Positions 26,709-35,450 of a stretch of 64,000 nt of DNA are shown piece after piece. The translations under genes and the position numbers were made by a program. The DNA is from Duganella zoogloeoides (GTDB lineage: Bacteria; Pseudomonadota; Gammaproteobacteria; Burkholderiales; Burkholderiaceae_D): contig NZ_CP140152.1 of the NCBI RefSeq assembly GCF_034479515.1, forward strand, positions 1,984,001-2,048,000, in the 5' to 3' direction. The notes beneath the pieces were generated by a model. The model did no database searches and had not been told where the DNA came from. It saw only the letters and a list, made by a program, of their open reading frames with translations. Position 1 is the first letter of the stretch, and every line of letters begins with the position of its first letter.

Positions 26709-28285
26709 TTGATACCAGCGTTCTCACCGGCGAAGCACTGATCGCGGGCCAGCCCGTCAAGGGCACCGGCGCCTCCTTGCGTGCCTGGGACCCGGCAGCG
26801 GGCAAGCTGCTCGAGACTGAATTTTTCGCGGTCGATAACCAACAAATCGACGCGGCCTGCCGCGCGGCCGAAGCTGCATTCGACACGTTCCGCTCCATCA
26901 GCGACGAGCAGCGCGCAGTGTTCCTGGAAACCGTGGGCGAGCAGATCGTCGCCCTCGGCGACACCCTGGTCGAACGCGTGATGGCCGAAACCGGCCTGCC
27001 GCGCGCCCGCGTGGAAGGTGAGCGCGGCCGCACCGTCGGCCAGCTGAAACTGTTTGCCAACTTGCTGCGCGAAGGCTCGTGGAACGATGTGCGCATCGAT
27101 GCCGCGCTGCCCGACCGTGCGCCGCCGCGCCCCGACCTGCGCCTGCGCATGATCGGTCTCGGTCCGGTCGCGGTTTTCTCGGCCAGTAATTTCCCGCTGG
27201 CGTTCTCGGTGGCCGGCGGTGACACCGCCTCCGCCTTTGCCGCCGGTTGCCCGGTCGTGTTGCGCGGCCATTTCGCCCATCCCGGCACGTCCGAGCTGGT
27301 GGGCCGCGCGGTAGCCAGGGCTGTCGAAATTTGCGGTTTGCCGGGCGGCGTGTTCTCGCTGCTCACCGGCGCCGGCAACGCCATCGGCCAGGAGCTGGTG
27401 CGCCATCCTGCGATCAAGGCCGTGGGCTTTACCGGTTCGCGCGGCGGTGGCATGGCGCTGATGGCGGTGGCTGCCGCCCGCCCGGTACCGATTCCCGTGT
27501 ATGCAGAAATGAGCTCGATCAACCCGGTCTTCTTGCTGCCGGCCGCACTGGCCAACCGCGCCGAAGAAATCGCGGCCGGTTTCGCCGGTTCGTTGACGCT
27601 GGGCGTGGGTCAGATGTGCACCAACCCCGGCCTGGTGCTGGCGTTGGCCGGTCCCGAACTCGATCGCTTCACCACGGCCGCCTCGCAGGCGCTGGCTGGC
27701 GGCGCGGCAGTGACCATGCTGTCGCCAGGTATCGCCGGTAATTTCCAGCGCGGCGTGGCCCAGTTGAAGGATCAGCCCAATGTCTCGACCGTGGCGCTGG
27801 CGCCGCAGGAAGAGGGCAAGGGCGCCCCGGCGCTGTTCGTTACCACCGGTGCGGCCTTCCTGGCGCAGCATGCGCTGGGCGAAGAGATCTTCGGACCAGC
27901 ATCACTGGTCGTGGCGTGCAAGGACTTGGCCGAACTGTTGCTGGTGACCGAAAACCTGGAAGGCCAGTTGACCGCCACCCTGCAACTGGACGACGCCGAC
28001 CTCGATGCCGCGCGCGCACTGCTGCCGGTACTGGAGCGCAAAGTGGGCCGCATCCTGGCCAACGGTTTCCCGACTGGCGTGGAAGTGGCCAGCGCCATGG
28101 TGCATGGTGGTCCGTTCCCGTCCACCTCGGACGGTCGCAGCACGTCGGTGGGCACCGGCGCCATCGTGCGCTTCCTGCGCCCGGTGTCGTATCAGAACCT
28201 GCCGCAGGCGCTGCTGCCGGAAGTGCTGCGCGATAACGGCGCCGAAGCATGGCGCCGCCGCGACGGTGAACTGACCCGCAAGTGA
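26705..28285 (+). CDS. 2-Oxoglutarate semialdehyde dehydrogenase (NADP+ type)
   Basis: A 526-residue aldehyde dehydrogenase of the KGSA dehydrogenase group, the last step of oxidative pentose breakdown, giving 2-oxoglutarate. The nucleophile Cys305 is in GQMCTNPG, the general base Glu268 in VYAEMSS, and the cofactor loop is GFTGSRGGG at 241-249. Arg187 in VVLRGH occupies the place where most relatives have the cofactor-phosphate-binding Lys. The start overlaps the FAH-family stop. This gene, together with the dehydratase and FAH gene, defines the pathway as the non-phosphorylating route without aldolase. Confidence 0.87.
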   Translation: MIDTSVLTGEALIAGQPVKGTGASLRAWDPAAGKLLETEFFAVDNQQIDAACRAAEAAFDTFRSISDEQRAVFLETVGEQIVALGDTLVERVMAETGLPRARVEGERGRTVGQLKLFANLLREGSWNDVRIDAALPDRAPPRPDLRLRMIGLGPVAVFSASNFPLAFSVAGGDTASAFAAGCPVVLRGHFAHPGTSELVGRAVARAVEICGLPGGVFSLLTGAGNAIGQELVRHPAIKAVGFTGSRGGGMALMAVAAARPVPIPVYAEMSSINPVFLLPAALANRAEEIAAGFAGSLTLGVGQMCTNPGLVLALAGPELDRFTTAASQALAGGAAVTMLSPGIAGNFQRGVAQLKDQPNVSTVALAPQEEGKGAPALFVTTGAAFLAQHALGEEIFGPASLVVACKDLAELLLVTENLEGQLTATLQLDDADLDAARALLPVLERKVGRILANGFPTGVEVASAMVHGGPFPSTSDGRSTSVGTGAIVRFLRPVSYQNLPQALLPEVLRDNGAEAWRRRDGELTRK

Positions 28286-28359
28286 TGTCGGACTAGCCTG
28301 CGAGCCCCGCATAGACGGGGCCGCGGGCACAGGCGTGAGCCTAAACTTCAGGAGACTGC

Positions 28360-29127
28360 ATGACCCAGTTGGCCAAGTTCCCCAGCTTGCGCGGCAAGCG
28401 CGTATTCATCACCGGCGGTGGCAGCGGTATCGGCGAGGCGATGGTGATCTCGTTTGCCGAGCAGGGCGCCAAGGTAGCTTTCGTCGATATCGCCCGCGAT
28501 CCCAGCCTGGCCCTGTGCCGGCGCGTGAAGGAAGCCGGTTATCCCGAGCCGCTGTTCCGCCTGTGCGACATCACCGACATCGCCGCCCTGAAGGCCACGA
28601 TGGCCGAGCTGACTGGCGCCATCGGCAACTTCGACATCCTCGTCAACAACGCCGCCAACGACCAGCGCCATGACACGCAAGACGTCACGGTCGAATACTG
28701 GGACCAGCGCATCGCCATCAACCAGCGCCCGATGTTTTTTACCTGCCAGGCCGTGTTCGACGGCATGAAGGAGAGGGGGGGCGGCGCCATCATCAATGTC
28801 GGTTCGATCTCGTGGCAGGTCAAGAACGCCGGGTATCCCGTCTATGCCACCGCCAAGGCGGCCACCCACGGCCTCACGCGCGGCCTGGCCCGCGAATTCG
28901 GCGCCCACGGCATCCGCGTCAATACCGTCACGCCGGGCTGGGTGATGACCCAGCGCCAGATCGACCTGTGGTTAGACGACGCCGGCGAGCAGGATATCAA
29001 GCGCAACCAGTGTTTGCCCACCAAGCTGCTGCCCCAAAATATCGCCTCCATGGTGCTGTTCCTGGCCGCCGACGATGGCGCCATGTGCACGGCGCAGGAA
29101 TTCATTGTCGATGGAGGATGGGTTTAG
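28360..29127 (+). CDS. SDR-family sugar dehydrogenase (candidate L-arabinose 1-dehydrogenase)
   Basis: A 255-residue short-chain dehydrogenase. Cofactor motif TGGGSGIG at 18-25, NNAAN near 97-100, and the catalytic Ser149, Tyr162 and Lys166 (VGS, YATAK). Asp at the end of strand 2 (FVDIARD) predicts NAD+ preference. In comparable loci SDRs of this type oxidise L-arabinose or D-galactose/D-xylose to the 1,4-lactone. The lactonase that would normally follow is not in this window. GGAG precedes the ATG. Confidence 0.78.
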   Translation: MTQLAKFPSLRGKRVFITGGGSGIGEAMVISFAEQGAKVAFVDIARDPSLALCRRVKEAGYPEPLFRLCDITDIAALKATMAELTGAIGNFDILVNNAANDQRHDTQDVTVEYWDQRIAINQRPMFFTCQAVFDGMKERGGGAIINVGSISWQVKNAGYPVYATAKAATHGLTRGLAREFGAHGIRVNTVTPGWVMTQRQIDLWLDDAGEQDIKRNQCLPTKLLPQNIASMVLFLAADDGAMCTAQEFIVDGGWV

Positions 29128-29248
29128 CAGTTGAGTTTAGTAGTTGACCCAAGCAGTACCGCAATACCCGCAGCACCGTTCGCCGCCCCGGAGACAGCGC
29201 CCAGCATGAGGCGCCTGGGCCACATAACCCTAAAAAATGGTATGAACA

Positions 29249-31213
29249 ATGGTGAAGAACTTTATCTCTGCGCTCGCGGTCGGCGTGATGGCCGCGCCGG
29301 GCGCAATGGCATTGACCCCCGAATCGAACCCGGTGAAGCTACCGGTGTCGAGTCCCGATGGGCGCATCGTGGCCAGTATCGTTGCAACGCCCGGCAAGCC
29401 GCTCAGCTACACGGTCAAGCGCGATGGCAGGCCGGTGCTGCTGCCGTCGGCACTAGGCCTGCAATTGCAGGGCGCTGATTTGTCCGGCGCGCTCACGGCC
29501 ACCGCCGCATCGAAGACCACCGCCATCAGCGACGATTACCGCATGGCGGTCGGCAAGAAGCGCGACATCAGCTACCGCGCCAACGAGAAAACCTGGACCG
29601 TGCAGAACGCACAAAACCAGAAAATGGACATCGTATTCCGCGTCTCGAACGACGGCGTGGCATTCCGCTACGTGGTTGCCGAGCCGTCGCTGCCGCGCAA
29701 GACGCTGGTGCAGGAGCGCACCACGTTCGCATTCCCCGGCACCGCGAAAGCCTGGCTGCAACCGATGTCGGTCGCGCAGACCGGCTGGGAGCGCACCAAT
29801 CCCTCTTACGAAGAACACTACAAGATGGACATTGCCGTGGGCACGGCATCGCCGTCGCCGGCCGGCTGGGTGTTCCCGGCTTTGTTCAAGAGCGGCGAGA
29901 CCTGGGTCGCGCTGTCCGAAGCGGGTATCGACGGCACGTACCAGGCTTCGCGCCTGGCGCCGGAATCGAACGATGGCGTGTACAGCATCGGCAATCCGAT
30001 GCCTGCCGAGGCTTACGGCGGTAAAGGCTTGCTGGCCGACGTCAAGGGCACCTTGACCACGCCGTGGCGGCTGATCGCACTCGGCTCGCTGGCAACGGTG
30101 ACCGATTCCACGCTGGGTACCGACCTGGCTGCGCCCGCGATCAGGTTCGACGAGAAGCTGGTCAAGCCGGGCCACGCGTCGTGGAGCTGGGCCCTGCTCA
30201 AGGATGATGGCACGGTGTATGACGTGCAGAAGAAATTCATCGACTACGCGGCCGACATGCACTGGGACTACACGCTGATCGACGCCGACTGGGACCAGAA
30301 AATCGGCTACGAGAAGGTGAAGCAGCTGGCCGACTATGCCGCCACGAAAAACGTGGGCCTGCTGCTCTGGTATAACTCGTCCGGCCCGTGGAACGGCACC
30401 AAGTATACGCCCAAGGGCAAGCTGCTCACCCACGAGCAGCGCGTGGCGGAGTTCAAGCGCATCCGCGACATGGGCATCAAGGGCGTGAAGATCGACTTCT
30501 TCAACGGCGACTCGCAGGCGATGATGGCCTATTACGTCGATATTCTCAACGATGCGGCCGCTGCCGGCCTGCTGGTGAACTTCCACGGCTCCACGCTGCC
30601 GCGCGGCTGGCACCGCACCTGGCCCAACCTGATGACGATGGAATCGGTGAAGGGTTTCGAGTTCACCAGCTTCGAGCAAAAGGATGAAGACGCCATGCCC
30701 ACCCACGTGGCCATGCTGCCGTTCACCCGCAACCTGTTCGACCCGATGGACTTCACGCCGATGGTATTCCGCGACATCCCCAACATCAAGCGCACCACCA
30801 GCAACGGTTTTGAGCTGGCCACGTCGGTGCTGATGCTCTCCGGCATCCAGCACTTTGCCGAACGCCCGGAAGGCATGGCCACCGCGCCCGGCTACGTGAA
30901 AGACTTCCTGCGCGAGCTGCCGCGCAGCTGGGACGACAGCCGCTATGTCGATGGCTATCCGGGCCAGTATGCGGTGATCGCGCGCCGTGCCGGCGACACC
31001 TGGTACATCGCCGGCATCAACGCCACCGAGTCCGACAAGACGATCACGCTCGACCTGTCGTTTGCCGGCAGCGGTGCGGCGCGGATCATCGCCGACGGCG
31101 AAGCCGTCACCGGCAACCCCGCCAGTTTCAGCCAGCGCAGCCTTGCCGCCGGCACGAAAGCAGTAGTGACCATCAAGCCGCGTGGCGGCTTCGTGATAAC
31201 AAAAAAACAGTAA
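29249..31213 (+). CDS. GH97 family glycoside hydrolase, retaining type
   Basis: A 654-residue exported GH97 enzyme: signal peptide 1-22, N-terminal beta-sandwich (about 25-290), TIM barrel (about 300-560) and C-terminal beta domain. In the barrel KIDFFNGDS places Asp416 at the position of the nucleophile of retaining GH97 members, and MESVKGFEF places Glu465 as acid/base; inverting SusB-like enzymes lack the Asp. Known retaining members are alpha-galactosidases and beta-L-arabinopyranosidases. In an arabinan locus removal of terminal galactose or arabinopyranose is likely. No clear ribosome site precedes the ATG. The GH51 gene begins 13 bp downstream. Confidence 0.85.
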   Translation: MVKNFISALAVGVMAAPGAMALTPESNPVKLPVSSPDGRIVASIVATPGKPLSYTVKRDGRPVLLPSALGLQLQGADLSGALTATAASKTTAISDDYRMAVGKKRDISYRANEKTWTVQNAQNQKMDIVFRVSNDGVAFRYVVAEPSLPRKTLVQERTTFAFPGTAKAWLQPMSVAQTGWERTNPSYEEHYKMDIAVGTASPSPAGWVFPALFKSGETWVALSEAGIDGTYQASRLAPESNDGVYSIGNPMPAEAYGGKGLLADVKGTLTTPWRLIALGSLATVTDSTLGTDLAAPAIRFDEKLVKPGHASWSWALLKDDGTVYDVQKKFIDYAADMHWDYTLIDADWDQKIGYEKVKQLADYAATKNVGLLLWYNSSGPWNGTKYTPKGKLLTHEQRVAEFKRIRDMGIKGVKIDFFNGDSQAMMAYYVDILNDAAAAGLLVNFHGSTLPRGWHRTWPNLMTMESVKGFEFTSFEQKDEDAMPTHVAMLPFTRNLFDPMDFTPMVFRDIPNIKRTTSNGFELATSVLMLSGIQHFAERPEGMATAPGYVKDFLRELPRSWDDSRYVDGYPGQYAVIARRAGDTWYIAGINATESDKTITLDLSFAGSGAARIIADGEAVTGNPASFSQRSLAAGTKAVVTIKPRGGFVITKKQ

Positions 31214-31226
31214 CCAGGAGACCAGC

Positions 31227-32789
31227 ATGAACCACCGTACTTACAACATCAAAAATGCCGTAGCCACCCTGTGCCTGATCGCCGCCGGCGGTTATGCGTA
31301 CGCCGCGCCAGTGACCGTCACCATCGACACGTCGAAACCGGGCCCGGTAATCAACAAGAACGTCTATGGCCAGTTTGCCGAACACCTGGGCACCGGCATT
31401 TACGAAGGCATGTACGTCGGCCCGAAATCGAAAATCCCCAATACCCGTGGGTGGCGCAATGACGTCATCGGCGCGCTCAAGGAAATGCACGTGCCGCTGG
31501 TGCGCTGGCCGGGCGGCTGCTTCGCCGACGAATACCACTGGCGCGACGGCATCGGCGCGCGCGAAAAGCGTCCGGTCAAGGTCAACACCAACTGGGGCGG
31601 CGTGGAAGAATCGAACGCGGTGGGCACCCACGAGTTCTTCGACCTGGCCGAGCAGCTGGGCGCCGATACCTACGTGAACGGCAACCTGGGCACCGGCACG
31701 GCGCAGGAGATGTCGGAATGGGTGGAGTACATGACCTCCGACAGCAAATCGACGCTGGCCGAACTGCGCCGCAAGAATGGCCGCGACAAGCCGTTCAAGG
31801 TGGACTTCTTCGCCATCGGTAACGAGGCCTGGGGCTGCGGCGGCAACATGACGCCGCGCTACTACACGGACCTGTACAAGCAGACCGAAACCTTCCTGCG
31901 TGCGCCCAAGCACCTGCGTCCGCAAATCATCGCCAGCGGTGGCAACGACTACGACACCAGCTGGACCGACATGATCAGCCGCGAGGCCAAGAAGCAGACC
32001 TACGGCATCAGCTTCCACTACTACACCATCCCGACCGGCAAGTGGGAAGTGAAGGGCGCAGCTACCGGATTCAATGAAAGCGAATGGTTCTCGACCCTGT
32101 CGAACACGCTCAAGATCGACAGCATGATCAAGAAGAACGTCGAAGTCCTGGACCGCAACGACCCGGAGAAAAAAGTCGGCTTCCTGGTGGACGAGTGGGG
32201 CACCTGGTATGACGTGGAGAAGGGCACCAACGCCGGCTTCCTGTACCAGCAAAACACGCTGCGCGACGCGGTGGTGGCGGCGCTCAACTTCAACATCTTC
32301 CACGACCATGCCGACCGGGTGAAAATGACCAATATCGCGCAGATGGTCAACGTGCTGCAGGCGATGATCCTGACCGACAAGGACAAGATGCTGCTCACAC
32401 CGACGTACCACGCCTACCACATGTACGTGCCGTTCCAGGATGCGACATCGCTGCCGCTCACGCTCAAGGACAATCCACAGTATTCGTACAACGGCAGCAG
32501 CATTCCTGAAATCAGTGCATCGGCCGCGCGCGCCAAGGATGGCAAGCTCTATCTGGCACTGGTCAACACCAACCCGAACAAGGATGCCGACGTGGCGGTG
32601 GATGTGCCGGGCGTAAGCATCAAGTCGGTCAAGGGACGCGTGCTGACCGCGCCGGCCATCGACACCCACAACACCTTCCAGGCGCCGGACACCATCAAGC
32701 CTGCGCCATTTAGCGCCAATGCCGGCGCGGACGGCAAGCTGACGATCAAGATCCCGTCGAAAGCGGTGATCGTGGTGGCGGTGGAGTAA
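31227..32789 (+). CDS. Secreted GH51 alpha-L-arabinofuranosidase
   Basis: A 520-residue GH51 enzyme with a signal peptide (cleavage after AYAA, about 27). The acid/base Glu200 is in AIGNEAWGCGG and the nucleophile Glu323 in LVDEWGTW, both clan GH-A motifs; the N-terminal NKNVYGQFAEHLG and RWPGGCFADEYHWRDGIG are typical. The family removes alpha-1,2, -1,3 and -1,5 arabinofuranose. Export is notable because many bacterial GH51 enzymes are cytoplasmic. AGGAG precedes the ATG and the next gene follows after three bases. Confidence 0.9.
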   Translation: MNHRTYNIKNAVATLCLIAAGGYAYAAPVTVTIDTSKPGPVINKNVYGQFAEHLGTGIYEGMYVGPKSKIPNTRGWRNDVIGALKEMHVPLVRWPGGCFADEYHWRDGIGAREKRPVKVNTNWGGVEESNAVGTHEFFDLAEQLGADTYVNGNLGTGTAQEMSEWVEYMTSDSKSTLAELRRKNGRDKPFKVDFFAIGNEAWGCGGNMTPRYYTDLYKQTETFLRAPKHLRPQIIASGGNDYDTSWTDMISREAKKQTYGISFHYYTIPTGKWEVKGAATGFNESEWFSTLSNTLKIDSMIKKNVEVLDRNDPEKKVGFLVDEWGTWYDVEKGTNAGFLYQQNTLRDAVVAALNFNIFHDHADRVKMTNIAQMVNVLQAMILTDKDKMLLTPTYHAYHMYVPFQDATSLPLTLKDNPQYSYNGSSIPEISASAARAKDGKLYLALVNTNPNKDADVAVDVPGVSIKSVKGRVLTAPAIDTHNTFQAPDTIKPAPFSANAGADGKLTIKIPSKAVIVVAVE

Positions 32790-32792
32790 GCC

Positions 32793-34367
32793 ATGGAAGA
32801 CTTCATGCTCTCGCGCCGCAAGGCGATCGCCGGCGGCGTGGCGCTGCTGCTGGCCGGCTGCGGTGGTGGCGACGGGGTGAGCAACCCTGTCACCGCCACG
32901 CCGACGCCTACCCCGACGCCAACGCCGACACCGACACCGACGCCAACGCCAACGCCAACGCCAACGCCAACGCCAACGCCAACGCCCACCACGATCGCCT
33001 TCACGGAGGCATCGGTGCACGATCCGTCCGTGATCCGGGTCGATGGCACGTACTACGTGTTCGGCTCGCACCTGGCTGCCGCCAAGTCCACCGACTTGAT
33101 GAACTGGACCAAGATCGCCGACGGGGTCGATGCGGCCAACCCGCTGTTTTCCAACGTCATTACGGCGCTGGCCCCCACCTTCGCCTGGTCGCAGGTGAAT
33201 GGCCTGTGGGCGGCGGACGTGGCGCGCCTGGGCGACGGCAAGTTCTACTTCTACTACAACTCGTGCAAGGGCGATTCGCCGCGCTCCGCCATGGGCGTGG
33301 CCGTGGCGGACAAGGTGGAAGGCCCGTACGTGGACAAGGGCATGTTCCTGCGTTCCGGCATGTGGGACCAGGTCAGCGAGGACGGCGTCAATATCTATAA
33401 CGCGCTGACCATGCCCAACGTGGTGGATCCGCAGACATTCTTCGACAAGGACGGCAACCTGTGGATGATTTACGGCTCGTACTCGGGCGGCATCTTCATC
33501 CTGAAGATGGACAAGATTACCGGCAAGCCGGTGGCAGGCCAAGGCTACGGCAAGCACCTGATGGGCGGTAATCACAGCCGCATCGAAGGCGCCTATGTGC
33601 TCTACAGCCCGGAGTCGAAGTTCTACTACCTGTTTACGTCCTTTGGCGGCCTGGATGCCAATGGCGCGTACAACATGCGGGTGGCGCGGTCGCTCAACCC
33701 CGACGGCCCGTACGTCGATGCCAAGGGCAACGACATGGCCACGGTGAAATCCGATCCGGCAAAGCCGCTGTTCGACGACGCGACCATCGCACCGTTCGGC
33801 CAGAAGATCATGGGCAACCACCAGTTCGCACTGGCGGCGGGGGAAAGCGGCACGGCGCTTGGGTACGTTTCGCCGGGCCACAACTCGGCCTATTACGACG
33901 CTGCCACCGGCCAGTACTTCCTGATCTTCCACACGCGCTTCCCCGGCACCGGGGAGCTGCACCAGATCCGCGTGCACCAGATGTTCATCAACGCCGATGG
34001 CTGGCTGGTGGTGGCGCCGTTCCGCTACGCGCCGCTCAGCAAGAATGCGACGCCGTTGTCGGCGGTGGTCACGGTGGCGGATGCCGCCGGCAGCTACAAG
34101 ATGATCAACCACGGCAAGGATATTTCAGCGGTCATCAAGGCGTCGCAAAATATCGTGCTGGCGTCCGGCGGTGCGGTGACCGGTGCGGCGACCGGCACCT
34201 GGACCCATGATGGCGACAACCGCATCACGCTGGTACTGGGTACGCTCGGTACGTTCAAGGGCGTGCTGTCGCGCCAGTGGAATACCAACGCCAGCGCGTT
34301 CGTGGTGACGTGGACGGCGCAGTCGGTCGATGGTGTGTCGATCTGGGGTGCGCGCACGGGCAGTTAA
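32793..34367 (+). CDS. Lipoprotein GH43 endo-alpha-1,5-arabinanase with Pro-Thr linker
   Basis: A 524-residue lipoprotein: lipobox LLAGC with Cys23, then a Pro-Thr linker at residues 36-67, then a GH43 propeller (about 70-385) and a C-terminal beta-barrel domain. Catalytic triad: base Asp77 in SVHDPSV, the second Asp in NVVDPQTFF, and the acid Glu in HSRIEGAYVLY. The GHNSAYYD and HTRFPGTGELHQIRVHQMF segments resemble the Abn2 type of endo-arabinanase. The linker would hold the enzyme off the outer membrane. Both ATG 32793 and ATG 32805 have a ribosome site; the lipobox is unaffected. Confidence 0.85.
   Translation: MEDFMLSRRKAIAGGVALLLAGCGGGDGVSNPVTATPTPTPTPTPTPTPTPTPTPTPTPTPTPTPTTIAFTEASVHDPSVIRVDGTYYVFGSHLAAAKSTDLMNWTKIADGVDAANPLFSNVITALAPTFAWSQVNGLWAADVARLGDGKFYFYYNSCKGDSPRSAMGVAVADKVEGPYVDKGMFLRSGMWDQVSEDGVNIYNALTMPNVVDPQTFFDKDGNLWMIYGSYSGGIFILKMDKITGKPVAGQGYGKHLMGGNHSRIEGAYVLYSPESKFYYLFTSFGGLDANGAYNMRVARSLNPDGPYVDAKGNDMATVKSDPAKPLFDDATIAPFGQKIMGNHQFALAAGESGTALGYVSPGHNSAYYDAATGQYFLIFHTRFPGTGELHQIRVHQMFINADGWLVVAPFRYAPLSKNATPLSAVVTVADAAGSYKMINHGKDISAVIKASQNIVLASGGAVTGAATGTWTHDGDNRITLVLGTLGTFKGVLSRQWNTNASAFVVTWTAQSVDGVSIWGARTGS
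32898..32990 (+). repeat. Hexanucleotide tandem repeat coding for (Pro-Thr)n
   Basis: About 15 six-base units, mostly ACGCCA with ACGCCG and ACACCG variants, run without interruption inside the endo-arabinanase gene. The 6-bp period keeps the frame, so slippage would change only linker length. Confidence 0.85.
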
Positions 34368-34374
34368 ATCAAGA

Positions 34375-34405
34375 CCCGCCATTGCTGTTGTCCAGCAATG
34401 GCGGG
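34375..34405 (+). terminator. Strong hairpin after the endo-arabinanase gene
   Basis: CCCGCCATTGCTG and CAGCAATGGCGGG form a perfect 13-bp stem with a five-base loop, eight bases after the stop codon. Only TTT follows after GGC, so it is a partial terminator or processing hairpin in the operon. Confidence 0.7.
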
Positions 34406-34427
34406 GGCTTTCAGTCAAAGGCATTAC

Positions 34428-35450
34428 ATGAAGTCTCTCATTTCTTCGATCATCCTCGCTGCCGCCACGGTGGCAGCACTCCCGTCCACCGCCAAGGAAG
34501 TCAGCGTCCACGATCCCGTGATGGCGAAGGAAGGGGATACGTATTACGTATTCTCCACCGGCCCCGGCATCACCTTCTACAGTTCGAAGGACATGAAGAA
34601 CTGGAAACCGGAAGGGCGCGTGTTCGCCGGCCAGCCCACGTGGGCCAAGCGCGCCGCGCCGACGTTCGACGACCATATCTGGGCGCCGGACATCCAGCAC
34701 CATAATGGCAAATACTATTTATATTATTCCGTCTCCGGTTTCGGCAAGAACACCTCCGGCATGGGCGTTACCGTCAACAAGACGCTCGATCCGCGTTCGC
34801 CCGACTACCGCTGGGAAGACCAGGGCATGGTGCTGCAATCGGTGCCGGTGCGCGACGACTGGAACGCCATCGACCCGAATGTGATCGAAGATGAAAACGG
34901 TGATGCGTGGATGTCGTTCGGTTCGTTCTGGAGCGGCCTGAAGCTGGTCAAGCTCAATCAGGACTTGACCGGCCTGGCCGAGCCGCAGGAGTGGCACGCG
35001 ATCGCCGCGCGGCCGCGCAGCGACAAGGTGGCCGGCGAGTCCGCCGGTCCTGCCGAAATCGAAGCGCCGTACATCTTCAAGAAAAACGGTTATTACTACC
35101 TGTTTGCCTCCTTCGGCCTGTGCTGCAAGAAGGCCGACAGCACCTACCACCTGGTGGTGGGGCGCTCGAAGTCGGTCAAGGGCCCTTACCTGGACAAGCA
35201 GGGCGTGGACATGGTCAAGGGCGGCGGTTCGCTCGTGATCGCCGGCGACAAGGACTGGAAGGGCCTGGGCCACAACAGCGCCTACACCTTCGACGGCAAG
35301 GACTACCTGGTGCTGCACGCGTACGAGACAGCCGATAACTATCTGCAAAAGCTGAAGATCATGGAAATGAAATGGGACAAAAATGGCTGGCCCACCGTGG
35401 ACCAGGCTGACTTGAACAACTACCGCAGCGTGCAGCTGCCCGCCAAATGA
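34428..35450 (+). CDS. Secreted GH43 endo-arabinanase-like enzyme
   Basis: A 340-residue GH43 protein with a signal peptide (cleavage after STA near residue 22). Catalytic residues: Asp29 in VHDPVM, Asp in AIDPNVIED, Glu in EIEAPYIF; HIWAPDIQ is the second-blade mark. The GHNSAYTF near the C-terminus and the overall pattern match arabinan endo-1,5-alpha-L-arabinosidases of subfamily 5. Start ATG 34428 is preceded by AAAGG. Its stop overlaps the DUF1680 gene start (ATGA), so the pair is translationally coupled. Confidence 0.85.
   Translation: MKSLISSIILAAATVAALPSTAKEVSVHDPVMAKEGDTYYVFSTGPGITFYSSKDMKNWKPEGRVFAGQPTWAKRAAPTFDDHIWAPDIQHHNGKYYLYYSVSGFGKNTSGMGVTVNKTLDPRSPDYRWEDQGMVLQSVPVRDDWNAIDPNVIEDENGDAWMSFGSFWSGLKLVKLNQDLTGLAEPQEWHAIAARPRSDKVAGESAGPAEIEAPYIFKKNGYYYLFASFGLCCKKADSTYHLVVGRSKSVKGPYLDKQGVDMVKGGGSLVIAGDKDWKGLGHNSAYTFDGKDYLVLHAYETADNYLQKLKIMEMKWDKNGWPTVDQADLNNYRSVQLPAK

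Noticed and set aside
32898-32990. Tandem repeats as a CRISPR array
   Set aside because: Six-base units without spacers, in frame within a gene; no cas genes in the window. The same applies to 43499-43552.
31173-34112. Very long open frame on the minus strand opposite GH51 and GH43
   Set aside because: A high-GC shadow frame: low-complexity His/Arg/Val-rich composition, no domain, and the plus-strand genes carry complete catalytic motifs. Similar shadows at 17281-19539, 35420-37522 and 49429-51156 were dropped for the same reason.
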